Source of the DNA: Tropicibacter sp. Alg240-R139
Lineage (GTDB): Bacteria; Pseudomonadota; Alphaproteobacteria; Rhodobacterales; Rhodobacteraceae
NCBI RefSeq assembly: GCF_900537075.1
Contig: NZ_UNRA01000001.1
Location: 1,202,191 to 1,266,190 of the forward strand
Direction of reading: 5' to 3'
Length of the DNA: 64,000 nt
In this document: positions 48,145 through 58,164 of the stretch, piece by piece
Layout of the letters: each line of letters starts with the position of its first letter
Position numbering within the stretch: position 1 is the stretch's first letter
Made by a program: the position numbers and the translations under genes
Notes under the pieces: model-generated
Database searches by the model: none
What the model saw: the letters and a program-made list of their open reading frames with translations, nothing else
Told to the model about the DNA's origin: nothing

Positions 48145-50427
48145 TTAGCGATCGTCAGCCGGGGGACCAGCCTGGGATTGCTGGTTCGAGGCTTCTGACG
48201 CGGCCGCGGCAACAGCCTTTTTCTGATCATCGGTCATGTGGTCGTTATCATCCATTCCCGGAATGGCAACGCGCACCTCGCGGCGAGCAAAGTCGATCCC
48301 TGCTTCGTTGAACGACGCCTTGACCCGGTTGAAGATCTCTTTGCGCAGGGTGAACTGCTTGCCCGGAAGGGCCATGAACTTGCCCCGGATGATCATGCCA
48401 ACATCGTCAAAGTCAAAGACACCTTGCGATTTGAATGGCTGCAGGAAACCATCTTTGTGAGTTTCGTCTGCCATCATCTCGGCACCGATCTTCTTGAAGA
48501 TCTTCTTGACCTTGTTGGGGTCGGTATCGAAAGGCACAGTAAACTTGAGCTTCATGATCACCCAGTCACGGCTGAAGTTGGTTAGCTTCTGGATCTCGCC
48601 ATAAGGGATCGTGTGGACCGCACCCCGGTGATGACGCAGTTGCATCGAGCGGATCGAAATCTTTTCGACCGTGCCCATTGTGCCGCCCACATCGACGTAT
48701 TCCCCCACGCGGAAGGCATCGTCGATCAGGAAGAAGACCCCGCCGACGATGTCGGCAACCAATTTTTGCGCGCCAAAACCGATGGCGAGACCAAGGATAC
48801 CAGCACCAGCCAGAAGCGGCGTGATGTCGACGCCAAGGGCCCCGACGGCCAGAAGGCCAAAGATAACCGAGATCGCCACCTGAGCACTGACTCGTAGAAG
48901 CGGCAGAACCGTGGCCAGACGCGAACCACCTGCGCCGCCGCCTTCACCGGCTTCCTCGTCTGGGCTCTGTTCGCTGGCTGTCATTTCGGCTGCCAGACGG
49001 CGGTTGATCCAAAGCGACACACCCTCGTTCACAATATAACCGATGGCCACGATCATCAGGAACTCGACCAAGGAACCAGCTACGTCATGACCCACACCGG
49101 CAGCTGCGACGTTGCGCAGGTCGATCTCCCAGGCGTTGGCGATCTGCAGGATTACGAAGATACCCGCCAGAACACGGCCGATACGGATGTAGCTGCGCTT
49201 GGTCGATCTATAGGCGCGTTCCGCAATCGGACCGTCGCCCATCATCGGCGGTGCCAGATGGCGTACCAACCCACGGATCAGCGTGTCAATGGCAGGGGCC
49301 ATCAGCAGCCAGAACATCGTGGTGTAATGTGGAGCGGACCCCAGCAGCATCAAAAGCTGGCGGTCGCCCGAACCGATGATCATTTCGACCACCAACCACA
49401 TGATAAAGGAGACGCCAATCGCCATGAAGGGATAAGCCTTGGCCACGGCCTCGTCAAAGCGCGAACGGTCTGGGTCAGTGCCGCGCATCATGTCGCTCAG
49501 GCCTTCGCGGGCGCGCCACGCGATGATGCCAATGTAGATGTGAACGGATGTATTAAGCCAGAATCCAAGGCGGGTTTCGCCCATCGGAACACCGTTTGCC
49601 TGGTTGAACCCGACAATAAAGATGGTGAAACCACCCAGAAGGAACAGGCCGATCAGGTTGCGGTGCAAATATTTGGCCCATTTGTCCGACACGTTGACGA
49701 GCCGCAAATCAGCCCGGTTTGGTGCCAGTACAAAGCGCGAAATCGCGGCCCCCAGACGTGGAACCCAGATCAGGTAGAAAACCATCGGGCCCGCAAAGTT
49801 CAATTCTTCCGCCGACAACAGATTTCTGCCGACAAAGCGCAAGACCACGTAAAAAACAACTAACCCGAGCAATTCACGGCAGAAGCGGCGGAACAGGAAG
49901 CCCACAGTAGACCAAAGGTCGCCCGCTTCTTCCCCGGTTTCCCGCCGGGCGCGGCGCAGTACCAGCCAAATGGTCAACTTTTCTGCGGCATAACCCGCAA
50001 CAAGAGCAGCAAGGATGTAGCCAAACATCATGACCATTTCCCCGGACCCAAAGGCAGCGCCAAAGTTCGAGAATGCTTGAAGTTGATCAGACAACAGGTT
50101 GGGCAATTGTTGCAGGACATGCATCCAGCCAAGAACCATGTTGGTTCCTAGCTCGCTGATGACAGTCAGAATGCCTTTTTCGGGGGCGGCTTGGCTTTGC
50201 TGTTCGGCCACTGCGTCCAAGCGGTCCAGCAGCAATGCTCGAACCTGGTCATCGGACATCCGTGCCACTAGGTCGTCGACCTGCTCTGGCGACAGATCTT
50301 CGGGTACGACTGGGGTCGACGATGCAGACGAGCCGCTGGATGTTGGTAAAGGAACCTGCGCGTGCAGTGGGACCGCAAGCATGCTGGTCATTACCAGAAC
50401 GGCAAGCAATCGGAACAAGTAGAACAT
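48145..50427 (-). CDS. Large MscS-family mechanosensitive channel
   Basis: 760 residues. Signal peptide (MFYLFRLLAVLVMTSMLAVPLHA), a periplasmic region rich in Ser/Ala/Glu, about ten membrane helices, and the MscS pore and beta domain (LLAGAGILGLAIGFGAQKLVADIVGGVFFLI, then DDAFRVGEYVDVGGTMGTVEKISIRSM). It resembles YbdG/YnaI-like larger MscS members rather than the 446-residue one at 11664. Should gate under membrane tension. Possibly cotranscribed with the Omp85-like gene 71 bases downstream, though a terminator lies between. Confidence 0.9.
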   Translation of the reverse strand: MFYLFRLLAVLVMTSMLAVPLHAQVPLPTSSGSSASSTPVVPEDLSPEQVDDLVARMSDDQVRALLLDRLDAVAEQQSQAAPEKGILTVISELGTNMVLGWMHVLQQLPNLLSDQLQAFSNFGAAFGSGEMVMMFGYILAALVAGYAAEKLTIWLVLRRARRETGEEAGDLWSTVGFLFRRFCRELLGLVVFYVVLRFVGRNLLSAEELNFAGPMVFYLIWVPRLGAAISRFVLAPNRADLRLVNVSDKWAKYLHRNLIGLFLLGGFTIFIVGFNQANGVPMGETRLGFWLNTSVHIYIGIIAWRAREGLSDMMRGTDPDRSRFDEAVAKAYPFMAIGVSFIMWLVVEMIIGSGDRQLLMLLGSAPHYTTMFWLLMAPAIDTLIRGLVRHLAPPMMGDGPIAERAYRSTKRSYIRIGRVLAGIFVILQIANAWEIDLRNVAAAGVGHDVAGSLVEFLMIVAIGYIVNEGVSLWINRRLAAEMTASEQSPDEEAGEGGGAGGSRLATVLPLLRVSAQVAISVIFGLLAVGALGVDITPLLAGAGILGLAIGFGAQKLVADIVGGVFFLIDDAFRVGEYVDVGGTMGTVEKISIRSMQLRHHRGAVHTIPYGEIQKLTNFSRDWVIMKLKFTVPFDTDPNKVKKIFKKIGAEMMADETHKDGFLQPFKSQGVFDFDDVGMIIRGKFMALPGKQFTLRKEIFNRVKASFNEAGIDFARREVRVAIPGMDDNDHMTDDQKKAVAAAASEASNQQSQAGPPADDR

Positions 50428-50736
50428 AAATTTGCCCTCGAAACGTATTTTGGTTTGTTTCGCACAGCCTACTCAACCAAGCGCCGAGTTCATAGGGCAA
50501 TGTTAAGCAATAAGAAGTGGGGGGGGCAAGTTTCTGGGGTATCGTAGGGACCTTGGGACGTGCGACCAAAAAAAAGGCCGAGCACTAAGCTCGGCCGAAG
50601 TCCAACAGGGAGGTATGAAGACGACCAGCGTTTCAGCATCACCGCCTTCGAGAGTTCATTTAGGTGGCACTTTGTGAACGATCAAGGACTATAATGTCGC
50701 GATCTTGACATTCCCGATATGCCCGGAACGCATAGC
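50428..50736. other. Intergenic region with a lone terminator hairpin
   Basis: 309 bases between two minus-strand genes. It holds the strong terminator at 50568-50596 and, upstream of it on the minus strand, a stretch with an ACCTCCCT run; a small RNA is possible (see findings). A 49-codon minus-strand frame reads through the terminator stem and is probably not coding. The large MscS promoter should lie between 50428 and 50567. Confidence 0.5.
50568..50596 (-). terminator. Intrinsic terminator downstream of lysR
   Basis: Perfect eight-pair stem GGCCGAGC/GCTCGGCC with a five-base loop, followed on the minus strand by eight T. It lies 141 bases past the LysR stop, which is far for a simple gene end and may mark the 3' end of a small RNA. 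Confidence 0.9.
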
Positions 50737-51642
50737 TCAGATTTTTCCTTGTTGGCGCAATTGCTTGCGGTGCGCAATGATCTCATCCTGGACAAAATCC
50801 TTGAACGCCGAGATGCGTTGGGAGTGCCGCAATTCTTCTGGATAGGCCAGAAACACGGGCACGTCGGCGGATTCCGTCTCTGTCATGACATGCACCAGAT
50901 CGGGGAAATCCTGAGTCACATAGTCCGGTAAAACGCCAATCCCCAGATTGTGCAGCACACCTTGCAAAACACCGAAGTAATTGTTGACGGTTAGCAGGGA
51001 TTGAGGGTTATGCGCCATCAGCGTCTGCACCAATAGCGCACCCGCGCCCACCTGGGCGGCGCTTGTGTTCTGACAAATCAAACGATGCTTGACGATGTCG
51101 TCGATCCCGTTTGGTGTGCCGTGCTGTGTCAGATATCCGCGCGAGGCATAAAGCTGCATGCGCACGGTCATCAGTCGCTTACGGATCAGATCTGCCTGGC
51201 TGGGTTCTTTCATGCGGATGGCGACGTCGGCCTCGCGCATTGGGAGGTCGAGCACACGCTCTTCCAACATCAAGTCAATTTTGAGGTCCGGGTATTTTTC
51301 GTAAAGCTTTGGCAGACGGGGCGCCAGCCACAGGGTGCCGAAACCAAATGTGGTCGTAACGCGCAATTCACCAAATACCTCTTCCTCGCTGTCGCGAATG
51401 CGCGCTGCAGCGGCGTCGAGGCGCTTGCTCATGGCGCTGGTGGCGTCGAACAGAAGCTCGCCTTGTTCGGTCAGAATCAGGCCGCGTGCGTGCCGATGGA
51501 ACAGGGTCGAATTCAGAGATTCCTCGAGCGCACGGATTTGGCGGCTGACGGCGGATTGCGACAGATTCAACTTGTCGCCCGCATGCGTCAAACTACCTGC
51601 GTCGGCCACTGCATGAAAAATTCTTAGTTTATCCCAGTCCAT
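50737..51642 (-). CDS. LysR-family transcriptional regulator divergent from indolepyruvate oxidoreductase
   Basis: 301 residues. N-terminal helix-turn-helix (KLRIFHAVADAGSLTHAGDKLNLSQSAVSRQIRALE split over two helices) and a substrate-binding domain starting EVFGELRVTTTFGFG. It lies 181 bases from the divergent indolepyruvate ferredoxin oxidoreductase gene, with a T-N11-A palindrome between them, so it probably controls that gene. The effector could be an aromatic amino acid or its keto acid (inference). Confidence 0.88.
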   Translation of the reverse strand: MDWDKLRIFHAVADAGSLTHAGDKLNLSQSAVSRQIRALEESLNSTLFHRHARGLILTEQGELLFDATSAMSKRLDAAAARIRDSEEEVFGELRVTTTFGFGTLWLAPRLPKLYEKYPDLKIDLMLEERVLDLPMREADVAIRMKEPSQADLIRKRLMTVRMQLYASRGYLTQHGTPNGIDDIVKHRLICQNTSAAQVGAGALLVQTLMAHNPQSLLTVNNYFGVLQGVLHNLGIGVLPDYVTQDFPDLVHVMTETESADVPVFLAYPEELRHSQRISAFKDFVQDEIIAHRKQLRQQGKI

Positions 51643-51743
51643 TGTCCCAACTTTCGATTTGGAGCCGACGCCCTATATCAAAGGCATGGCGATGACCACA
51701 ATCAACCGTCTTGCTGTCGCAGAGGCAAAAAAAGCGCCTATAC

Positions 51744-51762
51744 AGGTCAGTAATTGTGACCT
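51744..51762. promoter_or_regulatory. Palindrome with LysR-type T-N11-A pattern
   Basis: AGGTCA, seven bases, TGACCT: a perfect six-base inverted repeat containing a T-N11-A core (T51747 to A51759). It lies 62 bases before the oxidoreductase ATG and 102 before the LysR ATG, where a divergent LysR protein normally binds. Confidence 0.55.
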
Positions 51763-51823
51763 AAAGTGGATGGCGAGAGGGGAAAATACCCCAGCAAACT
51801 AATCTGACGTGGGGAGACGTTTG

Positions 51824-54800
51824 ATGAGTCAGCACGAAATTTCGCTGAACGACCGCTTTGATCTGAACAAGAAACAGGTCCTGTTGAATGGCACGCAGGC
51901 ACTGGTGCGCTTGATGTTAATGCAAAAAGCGCGGGACGATGCGGCAGGCCACAACACAGCAGGACTGGTCACGGGATATCGCGGCTCGCCTTTGGGCGCC
52001 GTGGACATGCAAATGAATCGCGCAGCCAAGCAATTGGCCAAATCTGACGTTACGTTTCAATTCGGACTGAACGAGGATCTGGCAGCCACCGCGCTCTGGG
52101 GATCGCAACAAGCGGGTTTGCGCGGGGACGGTAAATACGATGGCGTCTTTGGCCTGTGGTACGGCAAGGGACCCGGTGTGGACCGCTCTGGCGATGCAAT
52201 CCGACACGCCAATATGGCGGGTACTGCGCCATTGGGCGGTGTTGTCATGGCTATGGGCGACGATCACACAGGTGAAAGTTCGACCGTGTTGCATCAGTCT
52301 GAATGGGCCTTGATGGATGCCTATATGCCCATCGTCAGCCCCGCCGGCGTGCAGGAGATTCTGGACTACGGGCTATATGGCATGGCGTTGTCGCGTTTTT
52401 CCGGTCTGTGGGTTGGGCTGAAGACGATGAAGGACACGATCGAGGTCACCTCTGTTGTGGACGGCGACCCGAACCGGATGCAGATCATCACGCCGGAATT
52501 CGAGATGCCCGAGGGGGGGCTAAACATCCGCCTGGTGGATGACCGCACTCCGCAAGAAGCGCGGATCATCGACCACAAGCGGTTCGCAGCCGAGGCATTC
52601 AGCCATGCCAACAAGATGGACAAGCGTGTTTGGGGCAAATCCGGGGCCAAGATTGGCTTTGTCGCGGCGGGCAAGAACTGGCTCGATCTGGTGCATGCCA
52701 TGGCCCTGCTCAATATTGACGAAGCCGAGGCCGAACGTCTGGGAATCACGACCTACAAAGTTGGTCAGGTCTTCCCGCTGGATATGAAGGGATTCCACGA
52801 TTGGGCCGAGGGTCTGGATCTGATCGTGGTGGTCGAAGAAAAGCGCAAGCTGATCGAGGTTCAGATCAAGGAAGCCATCTTTGATGACCGTCGCGGCCGC
52901 CGTGTCTATGGGTGGCACAAGGGTGGCGGTGCGGGCTCGATGCATGGCGAGGAACTGTTCCCGACGCGCGGCGCGCTGGACCCGATCATGATTGCCGAGA
53001 AGCTAGGTGGTATTCTGATTGATGAAGGTCATGACACAGATGGTGTAAGGGCGGGTTTGCAGGCGCTTGACGACGCCCGTCGTTCGGACAACGCCCAGGA
53101 GATCGCGGCACGTCTGCCGTATTTCTGTTCGGGTTGTCCGCATAACACCGGCACCAAAGTTCCCGATGGCAGCCGCGCCTATGCTGGTATCGGCTGTCAT
53201 TTCATGGTCCAATGGATGGACCGCGAAACGCTTGGCTACACTCATATGGGCGGCGAAGGCGCGAACTGGATCGGCGAAGAACCGTTTTCCACGACTGGTC
53301 ATGTATTCCAGAACCTGGGCGATGGCACCTACAACCATTCGGGCGTGCAGGCCATTCGCGCGGCTTTGGCGGCTGGCACAACGATCACCTACAAGATCCT
53401 TTACAATGATGCCGTTGCGATGACCGGAGGTCAGGACAACGAGGGGGGCCTGAGCGCCGAACGCATCGTGGCCGAGGTCAAGGCCATGGGGGTGAACGAC
53501 GTCGCCGTCGTCTATGACGAGAAAGAAGACGTGAACTTCAAAGCGCTGCCATCGGGTATTGAAACCCACGAGCGCGCTGAACTGATGAATGTGCAGGAAA
53601 AGTTCCGCGAGATCGAAGGCGTCAGCGTCATCGTCTATATCCAGACCTGCGCGGCCGAAAAACGCCGCCGTCGCAAGCGGGGCACCTTCCCGGACCCGGA
53701 CAAGCGCGTGTTCATCAACACTGACATTTGTGAGGGCTGCGGTGATTGCGGTGTGCAGTCGAACTGCGTCTCGATCGTGCCCAAGGAAACCGAACTGGGC
53801 CGCAAACGGGCAATTGATCAGTCCAGCTGCAACAAGGACTTTTCCTGCGTCAAGGGGTTCTGCCCGTCGTTTGTGACGCTCGAAGGGGCCAAGCTGCGCA
53901 AAGAGGCCACAACCGAGATTGTTTTGCCTGACCTGCCGATACCAGAGCTGCCGACGATCAACGGTACCCACAACGTGGTGATCACGGGCGTTGGTGGCAC
54001 AGGCGTTGTGACCATCGGCGCAGTGCTGGCGCAGGCCGCTCAGATCGACGGCAAGGGCGCGGGCATGATGGAGATGGCCGGCCTGGCGCAAAAGGGCGGG
54101 GCGGTGCACATCCATTGTCGGCTGGCCAATGACCCCGACGACATCAGCGCCATTCGCGTGGCAACTGGTGAATGTGACGCGCTGATTGGCGGCGATCTGG
54201 TGGTCAGTGCGGGTGCCAAGACCATCGGTCTGCTGCGCAACGAAACGGCCGGGGCTGTGGTCAACAGCCACGAGATCATCACCGGCGATTTTACCCGCGA
54301 TACCGAGTTTCAGATCCCGTCCGACCGGTTGGAACTGGCGCTTGAGGCGCGGCTGAAGGATCGGTTGGCGCTGTTTGACGCCTCGGATTTGGCGCGAGCT
54401 GTGATGGGCGATTCCATCTTTTCGAACATGATGGTCTTTGGCGCGGCCTGGCAGCGTGGTCTGCTGCCGCTGAGCCATGACGCGATCATGGCGGCCATCG
54501 ACCTGAACGGGGCCGCAGTAGAGCGAAACAAGCGGGCGTTCGAGATTGGCCGTTGGGCCGTCCTGCATCCCGATCAGGTCGCCAAGGCGCTGACACCCAA
54601 TGTGGTGGATCTGCCCAAATCGCTGGATGACAAGATCGCCTATCGCGCCGCTCACCTGACCGCCTACCAGAGCAAGCGACTGGCGAAACGTTATGCCAAG
54701 ATGCTCGAGGGGATCGAGGATGCAGGAGTGAAGGAGGCGGTGGCCTTGGGCTATCACAAGCTCTTGTCCTACAAGGATGAATACGAGGTTGCGCGCCTGC

Positions 54801-55246
54801 TGCTGGACAGTCGCGACAAGGCCGCGGCTGAGTTTGACGGCGATCTGAAGATGACCCTGCATCTGGCGCCCCCGATCCTCGGCGGCACTGGGCCCAATGG
54901 TCGTCCCAAGAAGCGTGAATTCGGTGAATGGATGCTTGGGCCGATGAAGTTATTGTCGCGCATGAAGGGCCTGCGGGGGACTCCGTTGGACATCTTTGGC
55001 TACACGGCTGAGCGCAAGATGGAACGCGCGCTGATCCGTCAGTACGAAAAGGACATGAAGGGTGCTTTGACAAAAGTTACGCCTGAAACGAAGGACGCCA
55101 TTTGCGCTCTCGCCCGATTGCCCTTGGACATTCGCGGCTTTGGCCCGGTCAAGATGCAAAACGAGGCCAAGGCCGCTAAACGACGTGAAGAGCTGCTGGC
55201 CGCGATCCGACAAGGTGGTGCTGACCTGAAACAGGCGGCTGAGTAA
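51824..55246 (+). CDS. Indolepyruvate ferredoxin oxidoreductase, fused alpha/beta
   Basis: 1140 residues. Oxidatively decarboxylates aryl pyruvates such as indolepyruvate to acyl-CoA, reducing ferredoxin; used in aromatic amino-acid breakdown. Order: a pyrimidine-binding domain (LVTGYRGSPLGAVDM), a TPP domain with GIGCHFMVQWMDRETLGYTH and GDGTYNHSGVQAIRAAL, a cysteine-rich ferredoxin insert with CEGCGDCGVQSNC, then the gamma-like domain (VVITGVGGTGVVTIGAVLAQ). The ATG at 51824 has GGGGAGA upstream. Regulation by the divergent LysR gene is likely. Confidence 0.93.
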   Translation: MSQHEISLNDRFDLNKKQVLLNGTQALVRLMLMQKARDDAAGHNTAGLVTGYRGSPLGAVDMQMNRAAKQLAKSDVTFQFGLNEDLAATALWGSQQAGLRGDGKYDGVFGLWYGKGPGVDRSGDAIRHANMAGTAPLGGVVMAMGDDHTGESSTVLHQSEWALMDAYMPIVSPAGVQEILDYGLYGMALSRFSGLWVGLKTMKDTIEVTSVVDGDPNRMQIITPEFEMPEGGLNIRLVDDRTPQEARIIDHKRFAAEAFSHANKMDKRVWGKSGAKIGFVAAGKNWLDLVHAMALLNIDEAEAERLGITTYKVGQVFPLDMKGFHDWAEGLDLIVVVEEKRKLIEVQIKEAIFDDRRGRRVYGWHKGGGAGSMHGEELFPTRGALDPIMIAEKLGGILIDEGHDTDGVRAGLQALDDARRSDNAQEIAARLPYFCSGCPHNTGTKVPDGSRAYAGIGCHFMVQWMDRETLGYTHMGGEGANWIGEEPFSTTGHVFQNLGDGTYNHSGVQAIRAALAAGTTITYKILYNDAVAMTGGQDNEGGLSAERIVAEVKAMGVNDVAVVYDEKEDVNFKALPSGIETHERAELMNVQEKFREIEGVSVIVYIQTCAAEKRRRRKRGTFPDPDKRVFINTDICEGCGDCGVQSNCVSIVPKETELGRKRAIDQSSCNKDFSCVKGFCPSFVTLEGAKLRKEATTEIVLPDLPIPELPTINGTHNVVITGVGGTGVVTIGAVLAQAAQIDGKGAGMMEMAGLAQKGGAVHIHCRLANDPDDISAIRVATGECDALIGGDLVVSAGAKTIGLLRNETAGAVVNSHEIITGDFTRDTEFQIPSDRLELALEARLKDRLALFDASDLARAVMGDSIFSNMMVFGAAWQRGLLPLSHDAIMAAIDLNGAAVERNKRAFEIGRWAVLHPDQVAKALTPNVVDLPKSLDDKIAYRAAHLTAYQSKRLAKRYAKMLEGIEDAGVKEAVALGYHKLLSYKDEYEVARLLLDSRDKAAAEFDGDLKMTLHLAPPILGGTGPNGRPKKREFGEWMLGPMKLLSRMKGLRGTPLDIFGYTAERKMERALIRQYEKDMKGALTKVTPETKDAICALARLPLDIRGFGPVKMQNEAKAAKRREELLAAIRQGGADLKQAAE

Positions 55247-55283
55247 TACCGTCACACTGGTGTCATGCACCCTTTGCATACTG

Positions 55284-55310
55284 GGTGCCCGTTCTTATCT
55301 AACGGGCATC
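55284..55310. other. Leader hairpin before the acyltransferase gene
   Basis: GGTGCCCGTT and AACGGGCATC pair over ten bases (one G-T) around a seven-base loop, ending 15 bases before the ATG. No T-run follows, so it is not a terminator for the upstream oxidoreductase; it could affect translation or mRNA stability. Confidence 0.4.
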
Positions 55311-55325
55311 CAAACGGAGAAGACC

Positions 55326-56204
55326 ATGACCTCGCGCCGTCACATCGCTCGCGACATCTCTTACGCTCATTCGGCCGCCACCAAAGGCGGCCGAACGGTT
55401 ATCCGGTTGATGGAGAACTCCACGGGGCGGCTTGGGCTGATCAAACGCGTAGATGGGTACGAACGTGAAGTGGCGAATGGGCGCGACTTTTGGTCGGTGA
55501 TGGTCGAGCGGTATGGGCTGTCGCTGGATGTGATCGGCGGATCGCTGTCCAACCTTCCCAAGGACGGCCCGCTGATCCTGATTGCGAACCACCCGTACGG
55601 CATTCTTGATGGTCTGATGATGGGGCATATCCTGTCGCAGACGCGGGGCGATTTCCGCATTCTGGCGCATCGCGTGTTCCGCAAGGCCGAAGATATCAAT
55701 CGCATCATCCTGCCGATCTCGTTTGACCAAACGAAAGAGGCGATGAAGCTGAACCTGGACACCCGCAAGACTGCGCTGAACTATCTGGGGCAGGGTGGTG
55801 CGATTGGCATTTTCCCCGGTGGCACTGTCAGCACAGCCGCCAATCCATTTGGCCAACCGATGGACCCCGGCTGGCGCGGGTTTACGGCGCGGATGGTGGG
55901 TAAATCGAGCGCGACCGTTGTACCGCTCTATTTCGATGGACACACCAGTCGTCTATTCCAAATCGCCAGCCATCTGCACAACACTTTGCGTATGGGGTTG
56001 CTGATCAAGGAGTTCAAGAAACGGGTCGATACCCCGGTCAAGGTTGTGGTTGGTGAACCCATTGGCCGTGACATTCTGGACCCGATGGCAAAAGATGGGC
56101 GCGCGATGATGGATTTCCTGCGCAAAGCCACGTATGAGCTGTCTCCAAAGCCGCTGAAGTCATACGACCACGGCTATGAGTTTGAGGAACGGCATCGCGC
56201 CTAA
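55326..56204 (+). CDS. PlsC-like 1-acylglycerol-phosphate acyltransferase
   Basis: 292 residues. The acyltransferase motif NHPYGILDG (NHX4D variant) is followed by the substrate-binding block [13 protein letters not shown] and the conserved [13 protein letters not shown]. Such enzymes add an acyl group to lysophosphatidic acid or to a lyso-ornithine lipid (OlsA), so it may belong to membrane-lipid synthesis; the acceptor is not certain. The ATG at 55326 is preferred. It ends seven bases before murI. Confidence 0.85.
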   Translation: MTSRRHIARDISYAHSAATKGGRTVIRLMENSTGRLGLIKRVDGYEREVANGRDFWSVMVERYGLSLDVIGGSLSNLPKDGPLILIANHPYGILDGLMMGHILSQTRGDFRILAHRVFRKAEDINRIILPISFDQTKEAMKLNLDTRKTALNYLGQGGAIGIFPGGTVSTAANPFGQPMDPGWRGFTARMVGKSSATVVPLYFDGHTSRLFQIASHLHNTLRMGLLIKEFKKRVDTPVKVVVGEPIGRDILDPMAKDGRAMMDFLRKATYELSPKPLKSYDHGYEFEERHRA

Positions 56205-56211
56205 GGGGCAA

Positions 56212-57021
56212 ATGGCAGTAGGTATCTTTGATTCTGGTCTGGGCGGATTGACCGTCCTGAACGCAGCGCAAAAGCGGCTGCCTGACGTCGGTTTTCTGTA
56301 TTACGCAGACAGTGATCACGCGCCTTATGGGGTGCGCGACGCCGAGGATATTTTTCAGCTGACCAATAAGGCGGTGCATGCGCTATGGGATGCGGGCTGT
56401 AACTTGGTGATCCTGGCGTGCAATACGGCAAGCGCTGCTGCGCTGCGGCGGATGCAAGAGGCGGGTGTGCCTGAGGGTAAACGGGTGCTGGGCGTGTTCG
56501 TGCCGTTGATCGAGGCGCTGACCGAGCGGAACTGGGGCGACAATTCCCCGCCGCGTGAGGTTGAAACCAAACACGTCGCTTTGTTTGCCACGCCCGCGAC
56601 AGTGATGAGCCGTGCGTTTCAACGGGAACTAGCGTTCCGCGCCATCGGTGTTGATGTCGAAGCGCAGGCTTGCGGCGGTGTAGTCGACGCCATCGAAGAC
56701 GGTGACATGATCCTGGCCGAGGCGCTGGTGCGGTCACACGTCGATGCGCTGCAACGCAAGATGCCGCATCCTCAGGCCGCAATTCTGGGGTGCACGCATT
56801 ACCCGTTGATGGAAGAAACGTTTCAGGCTGCATTGGGCGAAGGTGTCAAAGTCTTCAGTCAAGGCCAGCTCGTGGCGGATGCGCTTGCGGATTATCTGGA
56901 CCGGCACCCGCATATGTTGGGCGCGGGCGCAGCGGGTTATCTGACGACGGGCAACCCTTCGCGGGTCAGCGACCGGGCGACGCAGTTCCTGCGACGACGG
57001 ATCACCTTTCAAGCCGCTTGA
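56212..57021 (+). CDS. murI: Glutamate racemase
   Basis: Makes D-glutamate for peptidoglycan. 269 residues. N-terminal signature [14 protein letters not shown]; the two catalytic cysteines are Cys70 in ILACNTAS and Cys194 in ILGCTHYPL. The ATG at 56212 follows AAGGGGC and lies seven bases after the acyltransferase stop, so the two are likely cotranscribed. Confidence 0.95.
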   Translation: MAVGIFDSGLGGLTVLNAAQKRLPDVGFLYYADSDHAPYGVRDAEDIFQLTNKAVHALWDAGCNLVILACNTASAAALRRMQEAGVPEGKRVLGVFVPLIEALTERNWGDNSPPREVETKHVALFATPATVMSRAFQRELAFRAIGVDVEAQACGGVVDAIEDGDMILAEALVRSHVDALQRKMPHPQAAILGCTHYPLMEETFQAALGEGVKVFSQGQLVADALADYLDRHPHMLGAGAAGYLTTGNPSRVSDRATQFLRRRITFQAA

Positions 57022-57061
57022 CCCCGATCAAGGACGGTGGGCATCTTGCCAGATAACTCCC

Positions 57062-57080
57062 GGACCGCGTTGCGCGGTCC
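57062..57080. other. Hairpin between murI and argC
   Basis: GGACCGCG-TTG-CGCGGTCC: eight-pair perfect stem with a three-base loop, 41 bases after murI and 38 before argC. No T-run follows on either strand. Could be a leader structure of argC. Confidence 0.4.
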
Positions 57081-57117
57081 ACGACTGCACGACATTTATC
57101 AAGAAAAGAGGTCTGAC

Positions 57118-58146
57118 ATGACCCATAAGATCGCAATTCTGGGCGCCAGCGGATACACCGGTGTTGAATTGGTACGGCTGATCGCCGAGCACCCGAACAT
57201 GGATATCGTGGCACTGGCCGCCGAGCGTAAGGCGGGCATGAGCATGGCGCAGGTGTTCCCCCATCTGCGCCACATGGATCTGCCGGATCTGTGCAAGATT
57301 GGCGAGATTGACTTCAGCCAGATCGACCTGTGTTTCTGCGCGCTGCCCCACAAAACCAGCCAAGAAGTCATTCGGGATCTGCCAAAGAGCCTTAAGATCG
57401 TCGATCTGTCGGCAGATTTCCGGCTGCGTGATCCGGCCGAGTATGAAAAGTGGTATGGCAACCCCCATGTCGCTTTGGAACAGCAGGAAGAGGCTGTTTA
57501 TGGCCTGACAGAGTTCTATCGGGATGACATCCGGGACGCGCGGCTCGTGGCTGGAACCGGATGCAACGCGGCAACCGGTCAGTATGTACTGCGCCCGTTG
57601 ATCGCGGCCAATGTGATCGACCTGGATGACATCATTCTGGACCTGAAATGCGCCGTTTCCGGCGCAGGGCGGAGCCTGAAGGAAAACCTGCTGCATGCCG
57701 AGCTGAGCGAAGGGTATAACGCGTACGCCGTTGGCGGCAAGCATCGGCACCTGGGCGAGTTTGATCAGGAGTTCTCCAAGATTGCGGGCCGGACGGTGCA
57801 TGTGCAGTTCACGCCGCATCTGGTGCCGGCAAACCGGGGCATTCTGGCCACAACTTATGTGCATGGTGATCCACAGAGTATCTATGAGACGCTCTGTGCT
57901 GCCTATGAAAACGAACCCTTCATCCAGATGTTGCCCTTTGGCGAAGCACCGTCGACCCATCATGTGCGCGGATCGAACTTTTGTCACATCGGGGTCACGG
58001 CAGACCGAATTGAGCGGCGCGCGATTGTGATCGGAGCCTTGGATAACCTGACAAAAGGTAGCAGCGGCCAAGCCTTGCAGAACGCCAACCTGATGTTAGG
58101 TGAGGACGAGACATGCGGCCTGATGATGGCGCCGCTGTTCCCTTAA
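57118..58146 (+). CDS. argC: N-acetyl-gamma-glutamyl-phosphate reductase
   Basis: NADPH-dependent third step of arginine synthesis. 342 residues. Rossmann start [21 protein letters not shown] and the catalytic Cys149 in [14 protein letters not shown]. The ATG at 57118 is used; the frame from 57037 is an extension. ccmE starts 19 bases after the stop, so argC may head the ccm transcript. Confidence 0.96.
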   Translation: MTHKIAILGASGYTGVELVRLIAEHPNMDIVALAAERKAGMSMAQVFPHLRHMDLPDLCKIGEIDFSQIDLCFCALPHKTSQEVIRDLPKSLKIVDLSADFRLRDPAEYEKWYGNPHVALEQQEEAVYGLTEFYRDDIRDARLVAGTGCNAATGQYVLRPLIAANVIDLDDIILDLKCAVSGAGRSLKENLLHAELSEGYNAYAVGGKHRHLGEFDQEFSKIAGRTVHVQFTPHLVPANRGILATTYVHGDPQSIYETLCAAYENEPFIQMLPFGEAPSTHHVRGSNFCHIGVTADRIERRAIVIGALDNLTKGSSGQALQNANLMLGEDETCGLMMAPLFP

Positions 58147-58164
58147 GCTCCTTTCGAGGTCGCC

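Noticed and set aside
50474-50630. 49-codon minus-strand frame in the lysR-mscS gap
   Set aside because: It reads straight through the terminator stem and T-run and has no family match.
53003-54862. 619-codon minus-strand open frame
   Set aside because: Antisense shadow of the indolepyruvate oxidoreductase gene; no domain and no ribosome binding site.
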